Assembly (NCBI GenBank): GCA_947259925.1
Contig: CAMYOG010000026.1
Location: 18,931-82,930, forward strand
DNA length: 64,000 nt
From: Thermoanaerobaculia bacterium
Lineage (GTDB): Bacteria; Acidobacteriota; Thermoanaerobaculia; Multivoradales; JAHEKO01
Reading direction: 5' to 3'
Within the stretch, counting starts at the first letter, position 1. Every line of letters starts with the position of its first letter. Both the position numbers and the translations under genes were made by a program. The notes under the pieces are model-generated. The model saw only the letters and a list, made by a program, of their open reading frames with translations. It was not told the DNA's origin and did no database searches. Of this stretch, positions 40,754 to 51,500 are shown piece by piece.

Positions 40754-41953
40754 CTACTGCTCGCGGAGCGCCGCCGAGATCGGTAGCCGCGCGGCCCGGA
40801 TCGCCGGGAACAGGCCTCCGATCAGTCCAAGCAGCGCCGCGTAGAGCACTCCTTGCAGCATCAGGCCGGGGGTCACGTCGAACGCGAACGCGATCTGGCT
40901 GAAGCTCGAGTAGTTGATCGTCGCCGCCCGAAAGCCATCGAACGCCAGGTACGCCAGACCGCCCCCCACCAGGCCGCCGACGAGCGCCAGGACCATCGAT
41001 TCGCAGAGCACCGAGAGCACCACCGGTCCGCCCCGGAATCCGAGCGCCCGCAGGGTGGCGATCTCGCGGGTCCGGCTCGAGACCGCGTTGTACATCGTGT
41101 TGAGTGCACCGAACACCGCCCCGAGCCCCATCAGGATCGCGATCACGGTGCCGATCCCGGTGATCAGAGTGGTCAGCATCTGGGACTGCCCCTGGTAGAA
41201 CTCGGCCTCCCGGACCACTCGGACGTTGAGCCGCGGGTCGGTCGTCAGTGCGTCCTTGAAGCCTTGAAAGGAGCCGGCGGTCTCGAGCTTGGTGTAGACC
41301 GCCTGGTAGCTGTTGCCCCGGCGGTAGGCCGATTGGAGAATCGCCGCGTCCGCCCACACCTCGGACTCCGCGATACCGCCACCGGCCTCGAACAGACCGA
41401 CCACCGGCCACTGCTCCCCCGCCACCTCGATCGTCTCGCCGACCGCGAGCCCAGCGAACTCCTCGGAGGCGCCGCGTCCGACGATCACCTCGTTGAGTCC
41501 CCACTCGAACGACCGGCCTTCGACGATCTCGAAGCGGTCACGTACGTGAAACGCAGCCGGCGCCACCCCGCGGAGCGGCACGTTGGCGTCGGTTCCGGTC
41601 GAGCGCTTGGGCAGATTGATGATCAGGAAGAGCTCGGGCGACGAGGCCGGGCCGTCGTCGAACCGCCGGATGCCCGGGGCCTCGGCGATGACCTCGGTGT
41701 CGGTGCCGGCAAGTCCGCTCACCAGCTCGCTGCTCGAGCCGCTGCGCAGGACGACCGCGTTCTCCGGCACGGACGACTGCTTGACCATGTAGAGAATCCC
41801 CTGCGAGATCGACAGCACACCGACCATCACCGCCACCACACCGGCGATGCCAAACGCCGCGGAAGCCGACGAGCCGAGCCGCTCGGGGATCGTCTTGAGA
41901 CTGAAACGCGTGACCGAAACGACCTGCTCGATCCAATTGACCAGTCCAAGCAT
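40754..41953 (-). CDS. ABC transporter permease, FtsX/MacB type (second permease)
   Basis: The 399-residue protein has an N-terminal helix (FGIAGVVAVMVGVLSISQGIL), a large periplasmic region (residues ~55-265, MacB_PCD type) and three C-terminal helices (TTLITGIGTVIAILMGLGAVFGAL, VLSVLCESMVLALVGGLVGGGLAYL, LMLQGVLYAALLGLIGGLFPAI). The motif RTREIATLRALGFRGG between helices 2 and 3 is the FtsX coupling element. It is the last of four genes running adaptor, ATPase, permease, permease on the minus strand, 3 bp after the other permease. Confidence 0.9.
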   Translation of the reverse strand: MLGLVNWIEQVVSVTRFSLKTIPERLGSSASAAFGIAGVVAVMVGVLSISQGILYMVKQSSVPENAVVLRSGSSSELVSGLAGTDTEVIAEAPGIRRFDDGPASSPELFLIINLPKRSTGTDANVPLRGVAPAAFHVRDRFEIVEGRSFEWGLNEVIVGRGASEEFAGLAVGETIEVAGEQWPVVGLFEAGGGIAESEVWADAAILQSAYRRGNSYQAVYTKLETAGSFQGFKDALTTDPRLNVRVVREAEFYQGQSQMLTTLITGIGTVIAILMGLGAVFGALNTMYNAVSSRTREIATLRALGFRGGPVVLSVLCESMVLALVGGLVGGGLAYLAFDGFRAATINYSSFSQIAFAFDVTPGLMLQGVLYAALLGLIGGLFPAIRAARLPISAALREQ

Positions 41954-41956
41954 CTC

Positions 41957-43108
41957 TTATCTCCTCATCGCGTCGGCGATGCGAAGCCGCTGTGCCTGCC
42001 ACGCCGGCCAGGTGCCGGCGATCACGCCCAGGAGCAGCGCCACGACGACGCCGAGCAGCCGGTCTTTCGGCGAGAAGTAGAAGAACGGCAGCATGCCGCC
42101 GGACGGATCACCCTTGGAGATCAGGAACCAGGCGAGACCGAGTCCCAGCAGCCCCCCGAGCAGGGTGATCAGCAGCGACTCCCCGAGCACCAGCATCGAG
42201 ACGCCTCGATGGGTGAAGCCGAGCGCTTTGAGCGTGCCGAGCTCCTCGGTCCGCTCTCGCACCGCCTGGGCCATGGTGTTGCCGGCAACCAGCAGGATGG
42301 TGAAGAAGACCGCGGCCAGAATCGCGGTGATGATGGCGCCGACGTTGCCTGCTTGATTCGCGAAGCCCTGCGCGAAGGCGCCCTCAGGCTCGGTCTTGGT
42401 CTCGGCCGGCGAGTTCGCGAACTCCTCATCGACAAGCTGGGCGATCTCGGCGGCCCGCTCCGGCTCGGCGATCTGCACCCAGTACCAGCCGACCGATCCG
42501 GTGCCGTACCGGCGACTCTCGTGGAAGTAGTCGTGCCGGAAGAACATCTGCGTCGTGTCGGTGTTCTTTTCGGCGCCCTCGTAGATGCCGACGATGTCGA
42601 ACTCCCACGCCCCTTCGCCGTCCTTGAGCCGCCAGATGTCGGGCTCGATCGGAATCCGGTCTCCGATCTGCCAGCCGAAGCGGTCCGCGAGCGCCCGCCC
42701 GACGACCGCGCCGGTCCGGGTCTCCCCCCAGGCGGCCCGCTCCTCGTCGGTGAGGACGTACTCCGGAAACATGGCGAGGAACTCCTCGGGCTTGACCGGC
42801 ATCTTGGCGAAGAAGTTGCGTGGATCCTGGTAGGTGCCGCCGAACCAGGTGGCGAAGGTGGCGTCCTCGACCCCTTCGATCCGCTCCATCCGCTCCTCGT
42901 AGGCCTCGGGCAGGAGCTGGATGATCGACACCTTGTGACGGACCACGAGCCGATCGAGCCCCGCCAGCTCGACGCCCTGGCTGAACGCCATCCTGAGGGC
43001 CGCCATATAGCCGAAGAGCACGAAGGCGACGAAGATCGACAGGACCGTCAGGACGGTCCGCAACTTCTTGCGCTTCAGGTTGCTCCAGATCAGGCCGAGG
43101 TACTTCAT
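41957..43108 (-). CDS. ABC transporter permease, FtsX/MacB type (first permease)
   Basis: The 383-residue protein has the same layout as its neighbour: an N-terminal helix (TVLTVLSIFVAFVLFGYMAAL), a periplasmic domain (~45-250) and three C-terminal helices, with VRERTEELGTLKALGFTHRG as the coupling element. Two different permeases imply a heterodimeric exporter core. Its ATG overlaps the end of the ATPase gene by 4 bp. MacB-type exporters act mechanically on periplasmic substrates such as lipoproteins, peptides or toxins; the substrate here cannot be told. Confidence 0.9.
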   Translation of the reverse strand: MKYLGLIWSNLKRKKLRTVLTVLSIFVAFVLFGYMAALRMAFSQGVELAGLDRLVVRHKVSIIQLLPEAYEERMERIEGVEDATFATWFGGTYQDPRNFFAKMPVKPEEFLAMFPEYVLTDEERAAWGETRTGAVVGRALADRFGWQIGDRIPIEPDIWRLKDGEGAWEFDIVGIYEGAEKNTDTTQMFFRHDYFHESRRYGTGSVGWYWVQIAEPERAAEIAQLVDEEFANSPAETKTEPEGAFAQGFANQAGNVGAIITAILAAVFFTILLVAGNTMAQAVRERTEELGTLKALGFTHRGVSMLVLGESLLITLLGGLLGLGLAWFLISKGDPSGGMLPFFYFSPKDRLLGVVVALLLGVIAGTWPAWQAQRLRIADAMRR

Positions 43109-43803
43109 GCCACTGGCTCCGTCGTCAGCTGCCCCTTGTCGAGATAGAGCGTACGGGTTGCGCGGGCCGCGGCGTGCGGATCGTGGGTCACCATGACGAT
43201 CGTCTTGCCCTGTACCCGGTTGAGGGTATCGAGCAGGTCGAGCACCCCGTCGCTCGACTTACGGTCGAGGTCACCGGTCGGCTCGTCGCACAGCAAGAGC
43301 GTCGGATCGGTGACCAGCGCCCGGGCGATCCCGACCCGCTGCTGCTCTCCACCCGAGAGCTGGCGCGGATAGTGCCGGCTGCGATCGGTCAGCCCGACCA
43401 CCGACAGGGCGGTGTCGACGTGCTTGCGGCGCTCCTTCTTGGACAGCCGGGTCAGCAGGAGCGGTAGCTCGACGTTGCGCGCCGCGTTGAGCACCGGCAG
43501 CAGGTTGTAGAACTGGAAGACCAGGCCGACGTGACGCGCGCGCCAGGCCGCCAGCTTGCGCTCCGAGAGACCGTCGATGCGCTGCCCTCCGACCTCGACC
43601 GTCCCCTTGGTCGGCCGATCCAGACCCCCGATCAGGTTGAGCAGCGTGCTCTTACCCGACCCCGACGGACCCATCAGCGCCAGAAACTCACTCTGGGGCA
43701 CGGTCAGGTCGAGGCCGCCGAGGACGTGAATCTTCTCGGATCCACGCTTGAACACCTTGTCGACCCCGCGCACCTGAACGAGCGCTCCGTTGTCCGAGCT
43801 CAT
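43105..43803 (-). CDS. ABC transporter ATPase, LolD/MacB type
   Basis: The 232-residue protein has Walker [19 protein letters not shown], the X-loop-containing family region [20 protein letters not shown], signature [15 protein letters not shown], Walker [13 protein letters not shown] and switch His in MVTHDPHAA. All sites are intact, unlike the PstB pair in this window. It is coupled by 4-bp overlaps to both the adaptor and the first permease gene, so it powers the FtsX-type exporter. Confidence 0.94.
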   Translation of the reverse strand: MSSDNGALVQVRGVDKVFKRGSEKIHVLGGLDLTVPQSEFLALMGPSGSGKSTLLNLIGGLDRPTKGTVEVGGQRIDGLSERKLAAWRARHVGLVFQFYNLLPVLNAARNVELPLLLTRLSKKERRKHVDTALSVVGLTDRSRHYPRQLSGGEQQRVGIARALVTDPTLLLCDEPTGDLDRKSSDGVLDLLDTLNRVQGKTIVMVTHDPHAAARATRTLYLDKGQLTTEPVA

Positions 43804-45005
43804 GAGATCACCTTCACTTCGTCACCCTCCTGCAGAGTTTCAGGCGCGTTCACCACGACCTGCTCACCCGGACGGACTCCCGCCGAGAGCAGTGCTTCCT
43901 GGCCGCGCACCTCTTCGACCACGACCGCCCGGCGCTCGATCGTGTCGCCGGCCACGACCCAGACGACGTCGGCGCCGTCGTTCCAGAGCGCTCCGGCCGG
44001 CACCGCGACGCGGGTCTGCGCCGCGTCGGCAACCGTCGTCTCCTGGAACCCGACCTTGACGCCCATGTCGGGCAGGATCCGGGGATCGAGCTCGTCAAAG
44101 CCGACCCTGACGCGCACGGTAGCTCGCTGGCGATCGGCGGTCGGCACGATCGCGATCACCCGGGCTGGGATCTTCCAATCGGGATAGGCATCGAGGGTCG
44201 CCACCACCGGCTGGCCGGCGGCCACGCGGTTGATGTACGCCTCGTTGACGTCGACCTCGATCTCGAGCGAACTCATGTCCACGACTGTGCAGATCCCGGT
44301 GCGGGTGAAGCCACCGCCCGCGGACACCGGCGAGATCATCTCTCCCGGCTGGGCGTTCTTCGAGACCACGACGCCGTCGAACGGGGCGCGGATGATCCGG
44401 TCCTCCATCTCCTGGCGCCAGAAGGCCACCTGGCGCTCGGCGACCGCCGCCTCGTCCGCCTGGCGTGCCAGGCGCGCCTCGAACGAGTCGCGCTGCGCTT
44501 CGGCGCGGTCGAGATCCGCCTGGCTGGCGACCTGATTCGCCACCAGGTCACGGGTCCGCTGCAGCTCGAGCTCCGACTCGTGCACACGGACTCGGGTCTC
44601 ATCGAGGGCGGTCCTGGCGGCATCGCGTTGGGCCTCGGCCAGCCGCAGACTGACGTTGGTGTTGGAGAGGTCGAGCCGCGCCAACACCTGCCCCTCCTCG
44701 ACGATCATCCCCTCCTCGATCCGGACCTCGACGACCTTGCCGGTCACCTTGGAAGAGACCGTCGCCTGCCGACGGGCGGTCACGTAGCCCGAGGCGTTGA
44801 GGACCGTCTGCTGGCCGCCGACCTCCAGCTCGCGGGCGACCGCGGTCTGCACCTCGGCGGCCCCCGGCCGGGAGAGCCACCACCCGGAGAGAGCCAGTAG
44901 CAGCAGGATCGCGATGGCTATCGGTAGCCACTTCGGCAACCGTGCGGCCGGCTCGTCATCCCGGTCGATGCGCAGGCCGTCCAGCTTCGATTGCAGATCG
45001 CTCAT
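43800..45005 (-). CDS. Periplasmic adaptor (membrane fusion protein) of the ABC exporter
   Basis: The 401-residue protein has an N-terminal membrane anchor (LPIAIAILLLLALSGWWL, ~25-45), a biotinyl-lipoyl half motif (GYVTARRQATVSSKVTGKVVEV), a coiled-coil hairpin (~100-180) and the second lipoyl half (DRIIRAPFDGVVVSKNAQPGEMI), then beta-barrel and membrane-proximal parts. This is the HlyD/MacA family that bridges inner-membrane pump and outer-membrane channel. The ATG follows GGAGGGCGG. It heads the exporter operon and is divergent from addB across a 175-200 bp region. Confidence 0.92.
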   Translation of the reverse strand: MSDLQSKLDGLRIDRDDEPAARLPKWLPIAIAILLLLALSGWWLSRPGAAEVQTAVARELEVGGQQTVLNASGYVTARRQATVSSKVTGKVVEVRIEEGMIVEEGQVLARLDLSNTNVSLRLAEAQRDAARTALDETRVRVHESELELQRTRDLVANQVASQADLDRAEAQRDSFEARLARQADEAAVAERQVAFWRQEMEDRIIRAPFDGVVVSKNAQPGEMISPVSAGGGFTRTGICTVVDMSSLEIEVDVNEAYINRVAAGQPVVATLDAYPDWKIPARVIAIVPTADRQRATVRVRVGFDELDPRILPDMGVKVGFQETTVADAAQTRVAVPAGALWNDGADVVWVVAGDTIERRAVVVEEVRGQEALLSAGVRPGEQVVVNAPETLQEGDEVKVIS

Positions 45006-45204
45006 CCGCCCTCCATGGAGTGCGCTTGCACGGTCATCCTCGCGCAGATCCTGACACGACGTCTTTCGTCCACGCTCCCGAGTCCGTTGCGCCTAGGGTA
45101 TCCGGTCATCGTCGCCAGCTTACGGAGAGTGAGACCCGAAGCAATACCTCGGTCGGCCAACGGCGGCGCACGGTCGGTGAGTGGCGGTAACATCCTCTCG
45201 CTGG

Positions 45205-48200
45205 ATGTCCGAAACCCCCTCCACTGCGATCGGGCGACCCGCTCGCCTCCGATTCGGGGCTGGTGCGCTTGCCACCGAGAAGCTGCTGCTCGAGGAGATC
45301 TCGAGCCACCTCGAAAGACTCGGACCGGAGGTCCTCGAGCGGCCGATTCGGCTGGTCGTCCCCTCCGGGAGCCTGCGCGCTCACCTGCTGGCGCGACTGG
45401 TCGAGGCTAGGGGCCGCGCCGTGGCCGGGCTGCAGTGCACCACCCTTTTCGGCCTGGCGATGGCTATCGTCGAGCGGTGTGACGGCCCTCCGAATCTGCA
45501 CGACGAGCTCTCTCTCCTCTTCGCCCGGAGATACGCTCAGGACGAGCCGACGTTGCAGCGGGCGCTCGCGCACCTGCGAGACGGATTCCACGCCGTCGAC
45601 GGCACCGTCCGAGATCTGCGCGAAGCGGGTCTCGATCCCGCGCACGTCGAGGCGTTCGAAGAGGCGCTGGCGGTCGACGGCAAGGAGAGTGACGCCTCGC
45701 CGGCCGAGATCGAGCGCGCGCAGGCCCTGGTGCGGGTCACCGGGCGCACGCTGACCGCGCTCGGTCGGCTCGACGTGCTCTCGACTTCCGGCCTGCTGCA
45801 ACGCGCGACTGAGCTCGTGCGCGACCTATCCGACGAGGTACTGCCCACGTCCTGGCTCGCCGTCTACGGGTTCAGCGATGCGATCGGCGTCGCTACCGAC
45901 CTGCTGATGGCGCTCCTCCAGCGTCATGGCGGTGTCGTGTTCGTCGATCGCCCTCCGGATCCGGCGGCGCCCGAGCAGCCGGACGCCGGCAACGTCTTCT
46001 CGGCCCGCTTTACCGAGCGGATCTCGGACGTCGCGCGCGCCGACGAAGCGGTCGCCAGGAGCGATCCCGCCCGGCTCTCGATCTTCCAGGCGGTCGGCGG
46101 CGAGGCGGAGGCGCGCGAGGTCGCGGCCCGGATCCGTGAGCTGATCGACCGGAGTGTCCGGCCCGAGCGGATCGCGATCGTCGCCCGACACCTCGACGCG
46201 CATCGCACCGCTCTGCGCACCCACCTGCGCCGGTTGGCGGTGCCGTTCTCCTCGGTCGGGGCACCCGGCCCTCCGGGCCCGGACGGCCGCAAGGCGCAGG
46301 CGCTCCTCCACCTGCTCGAGCGCCGGGGCGCGGCTCCGGTCGAGCGCTGGCTCGACGCCCGCGCGGAGCCTTTTCCACAGATCAACGACTTCGATCTGCA
46401 TCTGGCGCTCTCGGCCGTCGGCGCGGGTCGGCTCGAGGAGATCCCGGGGCGGCCGCTCGAGGACGTCGCCTACAAGGGACGATATGCCCTGCCGGTCCGG
46501 CGAGGCTTCGCAGGAGCGGACGAGGAGGTCTACGCCCACCGCCGCCAGGTGCCGCTGTCGGCGCTCAAGAGCGCTACCGACGCGGCCCAGAGGCTGTGTG
46601 ACCACTTCGCCGTCTGGCGGAAGGAAGTCGGGCTCGGGCGCCACGCCGCCCGCTTGCGCGAGCTGCTCCGCCGGGATCTGGCCTGGAGCCCGTCGAGCGA
46701 TCTCGGCCGCCAGGTCGCCGCGATTCTGGATGAGCTGTCGCGCGGCGTTCGGCTCGAGCTCGAGGTGACGTTCGACGAGTTCGTCGACCTGATTCGTAGC
46801 CCCCTCGAACGGGTCTGCGAGACCCGCTTCGGCGGGCGCGGCGCCGGCATCCGCATCCTGGACGTGATCGAGGCACGCGGACTGACCTTCGAGCACCTGT
46901 TCGTGATCGGCCTCAATCGTGGCGTCTTTCCGCGGGTCGTGAACGAGGACCCGCTACTCCCCGACGCCTTGCGAGCGGTGCTCTCACGGCGCGGATTCGG
47001 CGTCCTCCAGGACCTGCCACAGAAGCTGGCTGGCTACGACGAAGAGCGCTACCTCTTCAGCCAGCTCCTGTCGGCCGCCGCCGAAGTCACGCTCTCGTGG
47101 CAGGACGTCGACGAGGACAACCACCAGCAGACCGCCTCGCCGCTGGTCGAGCGGCTGCGCTGGGCGCCGCTCGAGCGGCTCTCCGCCTGGCGTGAGCCGC
47201 CAACCGCGCGCCATCTCTACTCGGCCGCCACCGCGCAGATCGAGCGGCCGGGCTGGCGCCACCGGCCGGTCCACGAGGCCGCGGTGCTGGCGGGAATCCA
47301 CGGCGACCGAGCGCACTTCGGCAAGATCATGGCGGTCGCGTGTGAGTCGACCGGAGCCGGAGACGCACCGCCCAGGCTACCGCGCGGCCTGCACACGGCA
47401 CGCCTGCGCGTCCTGGACGAGATCGATCCGGAGCGCGGCCGGGTGCGGGGAGAGCGCACGCGAGCCCGCCTGGGACCCTACTACGGCTTCATCGGACCGA
47501 TCGCGGCTGAGGGCGATCCGAGAGGTCGCGATCGGCTCTTCGTGACCACGCTCGAGGCCGTCAGCGCGTGCTCCTGGCGCGCGTTCCTCGAACGGATCCT
47601 GCGCCTCCAGCCGATCCCAGACCCGCTCGAGGCGCTGCCGGCGGTCGAGCCGCTGTTCATAGGCAACCTGGTCCATCGGGTCCTCGAGCGGATCGTCAAG
47701 GGCCAGCTGCGGACTCCCGCGGAGACTCTCGATCAGGCGCGCGAGCGGACGTCCCGCGTCCTCTGGCCCGACGAGGGCGAGCTCGCCCGGATGCTCGACG
47801 AGGAAGCGACCACACTGGTCCTGAAGGAAGGCTTCGCCTTCCCCGGCTTCGCACGGCTGATGGCCGAGGTCGTCGGCCCCTATCTGACCACGGCGCGCGA
47901 GGTCGAGTGGCACGAGACCCTCGCCCTCTCGTCGTCGGCGACCGAGCTGTTCGGCAGCGTCGAGGTCGCGGGTCCGTCGGGCGAGCCACGCGAGATCTGG
48001 CTCAAGGCCGATCGAGTCGACGGCGGCGCCGAGCTCACGCTGACCGACTACAAGACCGGTCGCCCGATCAGCGACAAGAAGACCGAGGCGACACGCCGCA
48101 AGCGCTTCCTCGACAGCGTCCGGGCGGGTCAGAACCTGCAGGCGGTCGCCTACGCCCTGGCCGGAGGCGAGCCCGCGGACGTCGGACGGTACATCTATCT

Positions 48201-48558
48201 CCGCCCGGAGATCGGCATCGAGCTCCAGCACCGGACCGCCGAGGTCGCGGCGGGTGACGAGGACTTCGCCGAGGCGTTCCGGACGGCGGTTCGTGCCGGT
48301 CTGGCAGCGTGGGATCAGGGCACCTTCCTCCCCCGGCTGATCGAGCCGGCCGGTGACCGGGAGTTCAGATTCTGCGCCAGCTGTCGCGTCGCCGAAGCGT
48401 GCCTGCGCGGCGACTCGGGATCGCGCGGGCGGCTCCGCGAGTGGATCGACTCGCGCGCCGCGAGTCCGACCGTCGATCCGCACGAGCGGGCGCTCCTGGG
48501 TGTCTGGCGCCTGCGCGAGGAGCGCACTGAAGACGAGCCGAAGAGGTTCTCCCGATGA
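45205..48558 (+). CDS. addB: AddB-type helicase/nuclease subunit with Fe-S cysteines
   Basis: This ~1117-residue protein is the AddB partner of the AddAB double-strand-break resection complex. The C-terminal PD-(D/E)XK nuclease has LKADRVD and ELTLTDYKTGRP. The four iron-staple cysteines are present: one in AVSACSWRAFLERIL and three in FCASCRVAEACLR, spaced CX2CX5C as in AddB. Other AddB-like stretches are VRILDVIEARGLTFEHLFVIGLN-type (ILDVIEARGLTFEHLF) and LVHRVLERI. The N-terminal Walker A is lost (FGAGALATEKLL). ATG 45205 or GTG 45181 could be the start; neither has a clear ribosome site. It overlaps addA by 4 bp. Confidence 0.88.
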   Translation: MSETPSTAIGRPARLRFGAGALATEKLLLEEISSHLERLGPEVLERPIRLVVPSGSLRAHLLARLVEARGRAVAGLQCTTLFGLAMAIVERCDGPPNLHDELSLLFARRYAQDEPTLQRALAHLRDGFHAVDGTVRDLREAGLDPAHVEAFEEALAVDGKESDASPAEIERAQALVRVTGRTLTALGRLDVLSTSGLLQRATELVRDLSDEVLPTSWLAVYGFSDAIGVATDLLMALLQRHGGVVFVDRPPDPAAPEQPDAGNVFSARFTERISDVARADEAVARSDPARLSIFQAVGGEAEAREVAARIRELIDRSVRPERIAIVARHLDAHRTALRTHLRRLAVPFSSVGAPGPPGPDGRKAQALLHLLERRGAAPVERWLDARAEPFPQINDFDLHLALSAVGAGRLEEIPGRPLEDVAYKGRYALPVRRGFAGADEEVYAHRRQVPLSALKSATDAAQRLCDHFAVWRKEVGLGRHAARLRELLRRDLAWSPSSDLGRQVAAILDELSRGVRLELEVTFDEFVDLIRSPLERVCETRFGGRGAGIRILDVIEARGLTFEHLFVIGLNRGVFPRVVNEDPLLPDALRAVLSRRGFGVLQDLPQKLAGYDEERYLFSQLLSAAAEVTLSWQDVDEDNHQQTASPLVERLRWAPLERLSAWREPPTARHLYSAATAQIERPGWRHRPVHEAAVLAGIHGDRAHFGKIMAVACESTGAGDAPPRLPRGLHTARLRVLDEIDPERGRVRGERTRARLGPYYGFIGPIAAEGDPRGRDRLFVTTLEAVSACSWRAFLERILRLQPIPDPLEALPAVEPLFIGNLVHRVLERIVKGQLRTPAETLDQARERTSRVLWPDEGELARMLDEEATTLVLKEGFAFPGFARLMAEVVGPYLTTAREVEWHETLALSSSATELFGSVEVAGPSGEPREIWLKADRVDGGAELTLTDYKTGRPISDKKTEATRRKRFLDSVRAGQNLQAVAYALAGGEPADVGRYIYLRPEIGIELQHRTAEVAAGDEDFAEAFRTAVRAGLAAWDQGTFLPRLIEPAGDREFRFCASCRVAEACLRGDSGSRGRLREWIDSRAASPTVDPHERALLGVWRLREERTEDEPKRFSR

Positions 48559-51500
48559 GCTCTCAGGCCGATCGAGCCGATCCGCTCGCCCGGGACCGGA
48601 GCGCGCGGCTCGCCGCCCAGACCGAGTTCGTCTCCCCGGTCGTCCTGGAAGCGGGTGCGGGCACCGGCAAAACCACGACCCTGGTCGCCCGGGTTCTGGC
48701 CTGGGCGCTCTCGTCCGGCTGGGAAACAGCCGTCAAGGAGCTCGCGAGCCGCGAACCGGAGCAGCCGCCCACGCCGGAGCGGATCGCGGTCAACGTCCTG
48801 GAGGGGATCGTCTCGATCACGTTCACCGAGGCCGCGGCCGCGGAGATGGAGGCCCGGATCGCCGAGGCGCTGTCGCGGGTCGCCGCCGGTGAGGCGGACG
48901 AGATCGTCGGCTTCCAGCTCCCGGAGATCGAGACCGAAGACTCCGGGGCCGAGCTCCGATCGCGCGCGCACGCGCTCCTCGCCGGCCTCGATCATCTGAC
49001 CGTACGGACCATCCACGCCTACTGCCTCAGCCTGCTCAAGCGCTACCCGCTCGAGGCCGGGCTGCACCCGGAACTGGTCGTCGACGCCGACGGGCGGATC
49101 CTCGAAGAGCTGGTCGCCGAGGTGGTCGAGAGCGGCCTGCGGGGCGCCTATACCGCCGACGGCCAGGGCCCTTTGATCCATCTCGCCCGCCATCGCATCG
49201 GACCGAGGCTGATCGCCGAAGCGCTGCGCAATCTCGTCGAGCGCGGCGTCTCGTCGCGGCAGCTCGAGATGGATCCCTTCCGGCCCGAGGTCGTGACCGG
49301 GATGTTCCAGCGGCTGCGTGGGCCGCTCGAGCGATTCCAGCAGCTGGTCGGTGACCGTTTCGATCGCCTGCCCCGCAACCAGAACGCTCCGAAGATCGCG
49401 CTTGCGGTCGCCGCTACGCTCCAGGGACTGGACGAGCTCGAGCGCGCCGAGAGCTCAGACCTCGAGGCCCTGGCCGGATTGCGCGCCCTTCTGGAGCCGA
49501 TCTGGCCCCAGAACCTGGTGCGCGCTCACCTCGGCAAGTGGAAGCGTGGCGACCTGAGCAAGGCCGAGCTGGGCGCCCTCGGCGACGCCGACCGGCTGCG
49601 GCCGATCGCCGAGGAGCTGAGAGCGACCCTGCGGCAGCTGCAGAAGCTGGAGCCGCGCCTGCTCGATCAGGCCCGGCGGGCGCTGGCGGGGCTGCTGGCC
49701 GAGATCGAGCGCGAGATGAGGGCTCGTGGGGTCATCACCTTCTTCGGCCTGCTCTACGAGGCCCGTGAGCTCCTCGCCAACAACCCTGCGGTCCGTCGGC
49801 GTGAGCGCAGCCGCCTGCGACAGCTGCTGGTGGACGAGTTCCAGGACACCGATCGACTGCAGTGCGAGCTCGTACGCTTGCTGGCGCTGAGCGGCCCGAT
49901 CGACGCCCGGCCCGGCCTGTTCGTGGTCGGCGACCCGAAGCAGTCAATCTACGGCTGGCGCAACGCCGACCTGGTGGCGTACGAGACCTTCCTCGCCAGC
50001 GCCGCCGCCGAAGGTGGCCGGCGCTACTCGCTGGTGCAGAACTTCCGCTCGGCGGCCCCGATCCTGACCGAGGTCGACCGCGCCGTGTCGCCGGTCATGC
50101 GGCAAAGGACCGGCCTCCAACCCGTCTACGAGCGACTGCTCCCGAGCGCGGCCCTCGCCGACCAACGAGGATTCGATCAGGTCGGACGGGCGGCGATCGA
50201 GTACTGGGTCTCCTGGGAGCCGCCCGGAGGCCATGAGCCGTCGGAGGACCAGACGCACGTCGACGTGGCGGCGAGGTTGGAGGCAGAGGCGGTCGCTAGC
50301 GACATCTTCGATCTCCAGCGTCAGGCGGGCGCCGCCTGGAGCGACTTCGCCGTCCTCCTGCGCAGCAGCAACCGACTCGACACCTTCCTGAGCGCCTTCC
50401 GGGACGCCGGCGTCCCGTTCGCGGTGGCGCGGGACAAGAGCTACTTCCGGCGCCGTGAGGTGATCGAGGCCGCGGCACTGGTGCGCACCGTGGTGAATCC
50501 GGTCGATCACCTGGCACTGCTCACCTTCCTGCGCTCACCGGCCGTCGGTCTACCCGACGCGGCGATCATCCCGCTCTGGAGCCGCCAGTTCCCGGACCTG
50601 ATGAGCGAGAGCGATCGGCCGACCAAGGAGGTTCTGGCGAGTATGCGTCAGATCGTCCGCTCGGTCGCCACCGAGCTGCCCACGGACATCCCGGGCATAG
50701 GAGCGATCAAGGGATGGGAGAGGAGCCTGCTCGCGGGTATCGAGGTCCTGCTCCACCTGCGCGCCTCGTTCGCAAGCGATCCCGCCGACCGGTTCATCGA
50801 GCACATCCGGTCCTGGCTGCTGCTCGAGGCGACCGAGGCCGCCAGATACCTCGGCTCGTTCCGCGTGGCGAACCTCGAACGCTTCCTGCGCAACCTCGAG
50901 ACCGCCCTCGACCGGAGCGGCGGCGACGTGCAGGCTGTCCTACGGTCGTTGCGGCGCAGCGTCGCCCAGGCCCGAGAGGCCGAGGAGGCGGTGCCCAAGG
51001 AGGCGGCTCTGGACGCGGTGCAGATCCTGACCATCCACGCCGCGAAGGGGCTCGAGTTCAAGCACGTCTATCTCGCTCAGCTCCACGCCGGCTCGCGCGA
51101 CTCGGACGACGCACTCATCGACACCGATGAGCGCTGGGCACCGGACGAGCCGTTCGAGTTCCGGCTGTTCGGTGCTCCGACCCCGAGCTTCGATCGGGTG
51201 CTCGAGCGCCGACGCCGGATCGAACAAGCCGAGCGGGTGCGCCTGCTCTACGTGGCCATGACCCGTGCTCGAGAGCGGCTCGTCCTGCTGGGCAAATGGC
51301 CTGCCCGGCCGGGACCGGTCCACGAGGAGCGGCAGCGGACATTCATCGACCTGCTCGGGTCGAGAAACCCCCTGCCGCCGTCGGTGCTCGAGCTGGCGCC
51401 GCAACCCGGTGACGACCTGGACGGGGCGGCCGCTGCCGAAGCGCTCTGGCGATTCCCGGGTTACGAGCCGTCCGCCCGAGACGTCCGAGCCGCCGCGGAG

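Noticed and set aside
40853..43147. A 764-residue plus-strand open frame
   Set aside because: It is antisense to the two ABC permeases, which have clear transmembrane and coupling motifs.
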